Positions 13,977 through 19,750 of a stretch of 20,619 nt of DNA are shown here, one piece after another. The notes under the pieces were generated by a model. The model had not been told where the DNA came from, did no database searches, and worked only from the letters and a program-made list of their open reading frames with translations. The first letter of the stretch is position 1. Every line of letters starts with the position of its first letter. Source of the DNA: an uncultured Paracoccaceae bacterium (lineage in GTDB: Bacteria > Pseudomonadota > Alphaproteobacteria > Rhodobacterales > Rhodobacteraceae); contig CAJXHQ010000008.1 of NCBI GenBank assembly GCA_913054485.1, positions 1 through 20,619 of the forward strand. The letters run 5' to 3'. A program made the translations under genes and the position numbers.

Positions 13977-15496
13977 ATCTCTTCCTTGCGGCGCGCCACA
14001 TAGGCGTCCAGCTCCTCGCGGATGGCAGCATCCATCACCGGGGCCTCATAGTCGCGCAATGCCTGCTGCCAGAGCCCTGTGGCACGCTGCAGCGCGTCTT
14101 TGGCACCGGCCGCTTCCCAGTTCTCGAAGTTCTGCCAGTCCGACAGCATTGGGCGGTAAAAGGCCGTCTCGTAGCGGGCCATCGTGTGGTCCGCGCCGAA
14201 GAAATGGCCGCCTGTAGGCACCGATTGGATGGCGTCAAAGCCCAGCTCGTCCTCGTCGAACTTCATCGGCTTCAGGAACTCGATCATGTTCTGGATAATC
14301 TCCACATCCATGATGAATTTCTCATAAGACGCGGTCAGCCCGCCCTCCAGCCAGCCGGCTGCGTGGTAGACCATATTGGCGCCGCCCAAGACTGCGCCCC
14401 AGGAGGACATCATCGTCTCGTAAGCCGCCTGCAGGTCCACCGCGTTGGACGCGTTTGCATTGGAGGTCCGGTAGGGGATGCCGTAGCGCCGCGCCAGCTG
14501 GCCGCCGACGATATTGGCCTTGGCGTTCTCCGGCGTGCCGAAGGCGGGCGCGCCAGAGCGCATGTCGACGTTGGAGGTGAAGGAGCCATACATCACCGGC
14601 GTACCGGGATTGATCAGCTGGGTCAGCACCACGCCGAACAGGGCTTCGGCGTTTTGCTGCGCCAGGGCTGCGGGCAGGGTCACCGGGGTCATTGCGCCCA
14701 TCAGCGTAAACGGCGTGATCGACACCGGCTGGCCGTGTTCGGCCATGGCAATCAGCCCGTCGCCCATGGCGTCGTCAAACAGCCGCGGCGAGTTGACCGA
14801 GATGATGGTGATCACGCCCGGATCATCGCGCAATTCCTCAACGCTTTGACCACGGCTGATGGCCATCATGTTGATCCCGTCCATCGCCCGCCCGCGTCCA
14901 ATGGCGGTGCAGTGGAAGGACAGATCCGACAGGGTGATATTGGACAGGTAGGTGTCCAGATGCCGGTTGTTGGCGGGCAGCTCCATCGGTGCCATCACCT
15001 GGTTGCCGATGATGTTCACCGCATTGAAGTGATGCGCCAGTTTGATGAAGTTCTGATAATCCGCCAGGTTGCCCTGCCGCCGCCCGTTGATGCAGTCGTG
15101 CACATTGGGCGGGCCTGCGACCAGTCCGAAGGTGATGTTGTTGCCGCCCAGCGTGATCCGCTTGGCGGCGTTGCGGGCGCGCAGGGTGAAGGTCTGCGGC
15201 ACCGTCTCCGGCGCCTTTGCGACGATGCTTTCGTCCATGCGGATGGTCTGGGTGTCGCGGTCGACGATTGCACCTGCCGCCTCGAACAGGTCCATGACGT
15301 TGTCGCCCATCACCCGGATGCCGGCCTCGGACAGGATCCGCATGGATGTGGCGTGCAAGCGGTCCATCTGATCGGGGTTCAGCAGCTCGTAAGCCGGGTA
15401 GGTGTTCTGCACCTGTTGCCAGGGCAGCTGTTCGATGCTGCCGCCGGAGCGGGAGGATTTTCCGCGGCGTCCGCCGCCGCGTTTTTCGCGTGCCAT
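13958..15496 (-). CDS. MttB superfamily methyltransferase (non-pyrrolysine trimethylamine methyltransferase family)
   Basis: This 512-residue protein belongs to the MttB/COG5598 family. Characteristic segments are EAGIRVMGDNVMDLFEAAGAIVD near residues 55-77, PVMYGSFTSNVDMRSGAPAFGTPE near residue 300, GIPYRTSNANASNAVDLQAAYE, and VYHAAGWLEGGLTASYEKF near residue 390. Archaeal MttB uses a pyrrolysine encoded by an in-frame TAG. This gene reads through its whole length without one, so it is of the non-Pyl type, of which MtgB demethylates glycine betaine to a corrinoid protein (known). No corrinoid-protein gene is present here. The N-terminus is basic and glycine-rich (AREKRGGGRRGKSSRSGG), probably a disordered tail. 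It lies 18 bp downstream of the MmgE part. A methylated amine or betaine is the likely substrate class, with no specific one identifiable. Confidence 0.87.
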   Translation of the reverse strand: MAREKRGGGRRGKSSRSGGSIEQLPWQQVQNTYPAYELLNPDQMDRLHATSMRILSEAGIRVMGDNVMDLFEAAGAIVDRDTQTIRMDESIVAKAPETVPQTFTLRARNAAKRITLGGNNITFGLVAGPPNVHDCINGRRQGNLADYQNFIKLAHHFNAVNIIGNQVMAPMELPANNRHLDTYLSNITLSDLSFHCTAIGRGRAMDGINMMAISRGQSVEELRDDPGVITIISVNSPRLFDDAMGDGLIAMAEHGQPVSITPFTLMGAMTPVTLPAALAQQNAEALFGVVLTQLINPGTPVMYGSFTSNVDMRSGAPAFGTPENAKANIVGGQLARRYGIPYRTSNANASNAVDLQAAYETMMSSWGAVLGGANMVYHAAGWLEGGLTASYEKFIMDVEIIQNMIEFLKPMKFDEDELGFDAIQSVPTGGHFFGADHTMARYETAFYRPMLSDWQNFENWEAAGAKDALQRATGLWQQALRDYEAPVMDAAIREELDAYVARRKEEIGSGEP

Positions 15497-15514
15497 TTGT
15501 CTTGGTCTTTCTGG

Positions 15515-17533
15515 TCAGGCCGGATCGTAGATCAAGCGGCCGAGGTCGGAGAATTTCGAAGTGGGGTCGGTGAAAGAGAGCACCGCGTCGCGGATTTCTG
15601 CCGAGCGCGATTCGCCCAGTGAAGGCGAGGCAAACTCCATGAATTTGGCGGCCACATCAGCGTCATCCATCGGTGCTTCGGGGCCGCCGCGCGCATGCAC
15701 ATCGCCCGATGCGATGACGCGCCCGTCGGTGAGGGTCACGGTCACATCGGCGACCCGGCAGGCGGGGAACCGGTCCGAGTGTTTCTTGTCCTCAGAGACA
15801 GTAATGCGCTCGTGGATCGAAGCGACCAGCGGATCGCGCAGGCCGTCGCCGGAGATATGTTCCAGCCCGATGCGGCCATAAGCGGCCTGTGTCGCCACCG
15901 CGTAGCCCAATGAGTACTGCGCCTGACTGGTGGTTGCGGGCACGCCGGGGTACAAACAGGCGCTTTCGTGGAAGGTGTTGATATGGATCTGCGCCAGCTG
16001 CTCGTGGGTCAGCCCGTGTTCCATCATCACCTGCCGGATCGCGTCAATGGGCGCATGGGCCCAGCGGCAGATCGGGTAGGGTTTCACATATTGGTGCTCC
16101 ATCTGCCAGAAGGAGCCGAGGTCGTCCCAGTACTGCGCGACCCGGTCTTCCTCGATGGTGATGGCCGGTGCGCCGGTGAAGCCTTTCTCGGCCATGATGG
16201 CAGAAGACATCCCCACCATCGCGCCCCAGCCGGAGCCGTCGTGCAGCATCGACGGATTGGCGATCTCGCGCATCATCTGGCTGCGGGGGCCGTGGTATTC
16301 GGAAATACCGAAGCCTTCGCGCAGCTGCGCACGGGAATGCCCACGCATCCGGGCTGCCATGACCGTCACGCCCAGCGCGTTCCAGGCACCCGAGGTGTGA
16401 TAATCGCTGACCGTGTTGTGCAGCGAGATCGCGGCACGGCCCGCCACCTCGTAACCGATGGTGGTGATCGCCAGAGCCTCAAGGCCGGAAAAGTCATCGA
16501 CCGTTTCCGACAATGCGGCGATCGCTGGGATCACCACCACGCCGATATGGCCCTTGGTGGGGTAGTAGCCGTCGTGGCCATCCAGATTGTCGGTGGCGGT
16601 TGCCGCGGCAAAGGCTGCCCCCGCGGCGCTGACCTTGCGGCCGTCAAACATCATCCGGGCGGCGAACCCTTCGCCCGCGCCGTAAATGGCTGCGGAAGTA
16701 TCCCGCGCGATGCGGCCCGCGTCCATCGGACCGGCGCCGATGGTGATGCCCCGGTCATCGACCGTCACCGACTGCAGTTCCGTCAGATGGCCGATGAAGA
16801 CGATCGGGTCGAGGAGGCGCATCTGCTTCGTCACCCAGATGCCGACGTCGGTCGAGCCGGCAACGATGGTGGCCTTCGGTTCCGCCGCGATGATCTCGGC
16901 AAGAGCGGCCATCGAGGCCGGCACGATCGAGCGGGCGCCATCCCTGGTGACGACGATGGTTTCGGGATGGGCGCGGATGTCCCAGAGCCTGGCGGCGATC
17001 TCGCTGCGGTCGCGCTCGAGCGGGTCGAAGAGCGAACTCGGGCGTTCCGCGCCCACCTGTTCGGCGGCCTTGATGATCGGCTCGTAGCCGGTGCAGCGAC
17101 AGAGGTTGCCCTGCAGCGCGCTTTCGATCTCGGCGCGCGACGGCGCATCGTTGGAGAGCCACAGGCCGTAGAGCGACATCACGAAGCCCGGCGTGCAGAA
17201 GCCGCATTGCGAGCCGTGCTGGTCGACCATGGCCTGCTGCACCGGATGCAGCGTGCCGTCCTTGGCGGCCAGATGCTCCACCGTCACCACATGGGTGCCG
17301 TGCAGCGAGCCGAGAAAGCGGATGCAGGCATTCACCGTCTCGTAGCGCAGCAGGCCCTCGACCAGGCGGCCGACGAGCACCGTGCAGGCGCCGCAGTCAC
17401 CCTCGGCGCAGCCTTCCTTGGTGCCGGTCAGCCGGCGCTTCAGGCGCAGGTAGTCGAGGAGCGTCTCGGTCGGGCCGAAGCCGCCGAGCGAGATCTCCTC
17501 GCCGTTGAGGATGAAGCGGATTGCGTCTGTCAT
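15515..17533 (-). CDS. Chimeric ORF: truncated XdhA-like subunit fused in frame to N-terminally truncated MmgE/PrpD protein
   Basis: This single 672-residue frame joins two unrelated families. Residues 1 to about 268 are the small subunit of a xanthine-dehydrogenase-type enzyme: the plant-type 2Fe-2S cysteines C42, C47, C50 and C70, the second cluster C110, C113, C145 and C147, and then the start of the FAD domain (ATIVAGSTDVGIWV, residues 221-234), cut after TIGAG. A full XdhA continues for about 200 more residues. From residue 269 to the end it is an MmgE/PrpD-family protein (DNLDGHDGYYPTKGHIGV near residue 315, YPICRWAHAPIDAI near 480) lacking roughly the first 60-70 residues. The two halves fit different neighbours: XdhA goes with rhizobial bdhA upstream, and MmgE goes with mttB downstream. 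I regard the fusion as a joint between sequences, not a functional protein. Confidence 0.8.
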   Translation of the reverse strand: MTDAIRFILNGEEISLGGFGPTETLLDYLRLKRRLTGTKEGCAEGDCGACTVLVGRLVEGLLRYETVNACIRFLGSLHGTHVVTVEHLAAKDGTLHPVQQAMVDQHGSQCGFCTPGFVMSLYGLWLSNDAPSRAEIESALQGNLCRCTGYEPIIKAAEQVGAERPSSLFDPLERDRSEIAARLWDIRAHPETIVVTRDGARSIVPASMAALAEIIAAEPKATIVAGSTDVGIWVTKQMRLLDPIVFIGHLTELQSVTVDDRGITIGAGPMDAGRIARDTSAAIYGAGEGFAARMMFDGRKVSAAGAAFAAATATDNLDGHDGYYPTKGHIGVVVIPAIAALSETVDDFSGLEALAITTIGYEVAGRAAISLHNTVSDYHTSGAWNALGVTVMAARMRGHSRAQLREGFGISEYHGPRSQMMREIANPSMLHDGSGWGAMVGMSSAIMAEKGFTGAPAITIEEDRVAQYWDDLGSFWQMEHQYVKPYPICRWAHAPIDAIRQVMMEHGLTHEQLAQIHINTFHESACLYPGVPATTSQAQYSLGYAVATQAAYGRIGLEHISGDGLRDPLVASIHERITVSEDKKHSDRFPACRVADVTVTLTDGRVIASGDVHARGGPEAPMDDADVAAKFMEFASPSLGESRSAEIRDAVLSFTDPTSKFSDLGRLIYDPA
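16715..16745. other. Joint between Rhodobacteraceae-like and Rhizobiaceae-like sequence
   Basis: Protein homology changes from XdhA to MmgE/PrpD between the codons for TIGAG (ending near 16730) and PMDAGRIA (beginning near 16729). Each half matches its family right up to this point with no linker. Both families could supply a glycine-alanine stretch here, so a few bases of shared sequence may have guided either a recombination or a misassembly. Confidence 0.7.
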
Positions 17534-17565
17534 GCTGTCTATTCTCTTTCGGGCCGTCTGTTCTC

Positions 17566-18342
17566 TTATTGGGCGGTCCAGCCGCCATCGATCGAAATAT
17601 GCGTGCCGGTGATCTGCCGCGCCGCGTCGCTGGCAAGAAACACGGCCGTGGCCGCGACTTCCTCGATGGCGACGAATTCCTTCGTCGCCTGCAGCCGCAG
17701 CATCACCTCGGTCTTCACCTCATCCTCACTGATGCCGCGTTCCCGGGCCGTATCCGGGATCTGGCGTTCGACGAGCGGCGTCAGCACATAGCCCGGGCAG
17801 ATCGCGTTGACGGTAATCCCGAATTCGGCAAGTTCCAAGGCTGCTGTCTTCGTAAAGCCTAAAATACCATGCTTGGCAGCCACATAGGCGGATTTGTAGG
17901 GGGAGGCCACCAGCGCATGCGCCGAGGCCACGTTGATGATGCGGCCCTTGCCCTTCGCCTTCATCAGCGGGATCGCCGTGCGGGTGGTGTGGAAGGCGCT
18001 CGTCAGGTTGATGGCGATGATGCGGTCCCACTGCGCGGTGGGAAAATCCTCGATCCTGGCGACATGCTGGATGCCGGCATTGTTGACCAGAACGTCGACC
18101 GAGCCGAAGTTTGCCGCCGCCGTGCCGATCAGGTCTTCGATCTCCTCCGGCTTCGTCATGTCGGCGCCATGGTAGATCACCCGGCCGCCGCCCAGCACCT
18201 CCAGTTCGCGCCGCACCGCCTCGATCGCGTCCGGCTCACCGAAGCCGTTGATCACCACGTGGCAAACCTCGACCGCAAACGCCTTTGCAATGCCGAGCCC
18301 GATCCCGCTGGTGGAGCCGGTGACGACGACGGTTCTGGACAT
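17566..18342 (-). CDS. bdhA: 3-hydroxybutyrate dehydrogenase
   Basis: This 258-residue short-chain dehydrogenase oxidises D-3-hydroxybutyrate to acetoacetate with NAD+, a step in polyhydroxybutyrate breakdown. The nucleotide loop TGSTSGIGLGIA spans residues 8-19, NNAG is at 87-90, and the catalytic triad is S140, Y153 and K157 in SPYKSAYVAAKHG. NGFGEPDAIEAV near residue 32, HGADMTKPEEI, GYVLTPLVERQIPDTA and the C-terminal GTHISIDGGWTAQ are typical of bacterial 3HBDH, especially rhizobial ones. The ATG at 18342 follows GGGAGGTCAGGC. The xdhA-like ORF begins 32 bp downstream. In Sinorhizobium meliloti bdhA is followed by xdhA in one operon (published knowledge), which supports a rhizobial origin of this block. 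Confidence 0.93.
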   Translation of the reverse strand: MSRTVVVTGSTSGIGLGIAKAFAVEVCHVVINGFGEPDAIEAVRRELEVLGGGRVIYHGADMTKPEEIEDLIGTAAANFGSVDVLVNNAGIQHVARIEDFPTAQWDRIIAINLTSAFHTTRTAIPLMKAKGKGRIINVASAHALVASPYKSAYVAAKHGILGFTKTAALELAEFGITVNAICPGYVLTPLVERQIPDTARERGISEDEVKTEVMLRLQATKEFVAIEEVAATAVFLASDAARQITGTHISIDGGWTAQ

Positions 18343-18359
18343 GCCTGACCTCCCAAATC

Positions 18360-18380
18360 GCGGTGTTCTTGTTGCACCGC
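18360..18380. promoter_or_regulatory. Inverted repeat in the bdhA leader
   Basis: GCGGTG at 18360-18365 and CACCGC at 18375-18380 are perfect 6-bp arms around 9 bp, 18 bp upstream of the bdhA start codon. It could be an operator or a leader hairpin. The arms are short, so chance is possible. Confidence 0.3.
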
Positions 18381-18450
18381 AGTGATTTGCCGAAGTTATG
18401 CGCAAATGGGAGGCGCTGGCAATCGGGCGTGGGTATTGGAGCGGTCGCCG

Positions 18451-18936
18451 TCAGATCATCTGGAACGTGCCGGTCCGCTCAAAGGCCTGGAAGGCGTCGA
18501 GGCTCCGACGCATGCTGGGAAGCGTGTCGGGCAGGGCGTCCAGGGGGAACCAGTCCACCGCCTTGGATTCCGCGTCGGTGACGGTCGCCACGCCATCGAA
18601 ATCCTCGGTGTAGAACATCATCGCGAAGAACTGGCAGACATCGCCGTTGGGGAAGGTGATGGTTTCGAACTCTGGATTGCTGGCAAACCCGAAGGGTCGG
18701 AGGTTCCAGATGCGCAGGCCGGTTTCCTCCATCGTCTCCCGGACGGCGACCGACATCAGGTCCTCTCCCTCTTCCGCGTTACCACCCGGAATACCCCAGC
18801 GATCGAAGTCGCTCCGATGTTGCATGAGCACGCAACCGTCCTTTCGCCTCACCACCACGCGAACGCCCGGAACCAGGACTAAGGCGGAGCCGATCCTGGC
18901 GCGCAATTTTCCGAGATAGCTTTCCGCAAAGCTCAA
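18451..18936 (-). CDS. NUDIX hydrolase with TTG start
   Basis: This 161-residue protein has a complete Nudix box (G-x5-E-x7-RE-x-x-EE-x-G-x) in GNAEEGEDLMSVAV followed by RETMEETGL, near residues 72-94. Nudix enzymes hydrolyse nucleoside diphosphates linked to another group using Mg2+ held by the box glutamates. The particular substrate is not identifiable. The start codon is TTG at 18936; it is preferred because CGGAGGG lies exactly 7 bp upstream and the N-terminus then reads SFAESYLGKLRARIG before the first beta strand of the fold. Similar proteins start WGIPGG near the box, as seen here. It lies 108 bp upstream of bdhA, with no obvious functional link. Confidence 0.88.
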   Translation of the reverse strand: MSFAESYLGKLRARIGSALVLVPGVRVVVRRKDGCVLMQHRSDFDRWGIPGGNAEEGEDLMSVAVRETMEETGLRIWNLRPFGFASNPEFETITFPNGDVCQFFAMMFYTEDFDGVATVTDAESKAVDWFPLDALPDTLPSMRRSLDAFQAFERTGTFQMI

Positions 18937-18992
18937 TATCGTACCCTCCGGTCATCGACGCCAAACGCGCCGAAGAGCACCGATACAGGAAA

Positions 18993-19017
18993 CCTGGCGG
19001 CTTTTCGATCCGCCAGG
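18993..19017 (-). terminator. Rho-independent-like terminator after the ridA-family gene
   Basis: CCTGGCGG at 18993-19000 and CCGCCAGG at 19010-19017 form a perfect 8-bp GC-rich stem with a 9-nt loop, 31 bp after the ridA stop on the minus strand. In that direction it is followed by TTTCCTGT, a short and imperfect T-tract. Confidence 0.6.
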
Positions 19018-19048
19018 ACAGGCAATTGTTGCCTTGTATCGCAGCCCG

Positions 19049-19447
19049 CTAGCTGCCTTGCGGAATGCGGGCGATGACCTTGATCTCGAAATCGAAGCCG
19101 GCCAGCCAGTTGACGCCGACGGCCGTCCAGTTTGGGTAGGGCGGCGCCGGGAAGACGTGGTTCTTGACGGCCATGATCGTCTCGAACTGGTTTTCGGGGT
19201 CCGTGTGGAAGCTCGTGACGTCGACGATGTCGTCGAGGCTGCAGCCTGCCGCCTCCAGGACGGCCGTCAGGTTGTCGAAGGCGCGTTCCACCTGTGTCCG
19301 GAAATCCGGTTCCGGCGTCCCGTCCTCGCGGCTGCCGACCTGGCCGGAGACAAACAGGAGGTCGCCGGAGCGGATGGCAGCGGAATAGCCGTGCGCTTCG
19401 TAGAGTGCATGTCGGTTGGCGGGGAAAATGGCCTGACGCTGGGTCAT
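19049..19447 (-). CDS. RidA family protein (YjgF/YER057c/UK114)
   Basis: This 132-residue member of the Rid superfamily has YSAAIRSGDLLFVSGQVG near residue 20, QVERAFDNLTAVLEAAGCSLDDIVDVTSFHTD near residue 52, and a C-terminal FEIKVIARIP. Classical RidA hydrolyses reactive 2-aminoacrylate imines using a conserved arginine in a P-x-R-x-x-V stretch. Here that stretch reads PNWTAVGV without the arginine, so imine deaminase activity is doubtful and another Rid subfamily is more likely. The ATG at 19447 has AAAGGAG 8 bp upstream; an in-frame ATG at 19615 is rejected because the extension would run through the operators and promoter. It is regulated by the palindromes at 19512-19573, probably through a TetR-type repressor (inference). 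Confidence 0.88.
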   Translation of the reverse strand: MTQRQAIFPANRHALYEAHGYSAAIRSGDLLFVSGQVGSREDGTPEPDFRTQVERAFDNLTAVLEAAGCSLDDIVDVTSFHTDPENQFETIMAVKNHVFPAPPYPNWTAVGVNWLAGFDFEIKVIARIPQGS

Positions 19448-19511
19448 GTCTGGCTCCTTTCGTGGGGCTGCCGGAAAACCGCCGACCTTCACACCGGTCG
19501 CTCGATTTGAT

Positions 19512-19524
19512 ATACGGTTCGTAT
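19512..19524. promoter_or_regulatory. Palindromic operator 1 (TetR-like)
   Basis: ATACG-GTT-CGTAT has perfect 5-bp arms and lies at the expected transcription start of the ridA-family gene. It shares its half-site with two further palindromes upstream, centred 26 and 49 bp away. Confidence 0.6.
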
Positions 19525-19526
19525 GT

Positions 19527-19555
19527 AAACTAGAAACATACGCGACGTATGTCAA
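19527..19555 (-). promoter_or_regulatory. Promoter of the ridA-family gene
   Basis: On the minus strand TTGACA (19555-19550, a perfect -35) and TAGTTT (19532-19527, a weak -10) are separated by 17 bp. Transcription would start near 19520, about 70 bp before the ATG. The spacer contains the 17-bp operator at 19536-19552. Confidence 0.6.
19536..19552. promoter_or_regulatory. Palindromic operator 2 (TetR-like), between -35 and -10
   Basis: ACATACG-CGA-CGTATGT has perfect 7-bp arms around 3 bp. It occupies the spacer between the -35 and -10 boxes of the ridA-family promoter, a classical repressor position. The half-site ATACG recurs in operators 1 and 3. Confidence 0.7.
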
Positions 19556-19560
19556 TTCAG

Positions 19561-19573
19561 ATACGCAGGGTAT
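19561..19573. promoter_or_regulatory. Palindromic operator 3 (degenerate)
   Basis: ATACG-CAG-GGTAT matches the pattern of operators 1 and 2 with one mismatch in the right arm. It is centred 23 bp from operator 2, so the three sites are nearly evenly spaced by two helical turns or slightly more. Confidence 0.4.
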
Positions 19574-19620
19574 GTGGATTTTGGAAGGCCATCCGAGAGC
19601 TTGACATATACGCAAGCGGT

Positions 19621-19750
19621 ATTGCCGCCATAGCGAACAAACTCAGCGCCTGGAGATGGTGTCGAACCACGAACACCATAAAATATTACCTGCATCCTAA
19701 GCAACCCCTACCATAAATTACTATTCCTCAATACCTTCTATCTAGCCAAT
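19621..19750. other. Gene-free transition into AT-rich foreign sequence
   Basis: Base composition falls from GC-rich to AT-rich inside this stretch, most sharply around 19,675-19,690. Reading rightward, GTG at 19659 opens a frame that closes at 19698 after only 13 codons. This is where the regulator gene divergent from the ridA-family gene would be expected to begin. No complete gene, terminator or repeat is visible. Confidence 0.5.

Noticed and set aside
13958..15496. Pyrrolysine-type MttB
   Set aside because: The gene reads from start to stop over the full family length with no internal TAG, and no pyl genes are visible.
15515..17533. A natural bifunctional XdhA-MmgE enzyme
   Set aside because: Both halves are incomplete at the joint, the FAD domain is missing most of its length, and gene context changes at the same base, all of which point to a sequence joint.
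14186..17791. Long plus-strand ORFs of 478 and 607 codons opposite mttB and the chimeric ORF
   Set aside because: They are antisense shadows typical of GC-rich DNA, rich in Arg, Gly, His and Val, without domain motifs, while the minus strand encodes well-conserved proteins.
19659..19700. Start of a truncated TetR gene on the plus strand
   Set aside because: Only 13 codons remain before a stop, and the possible ribosome binding site is too close to the start codon, so it is mentioned only as context for the missing regulator.
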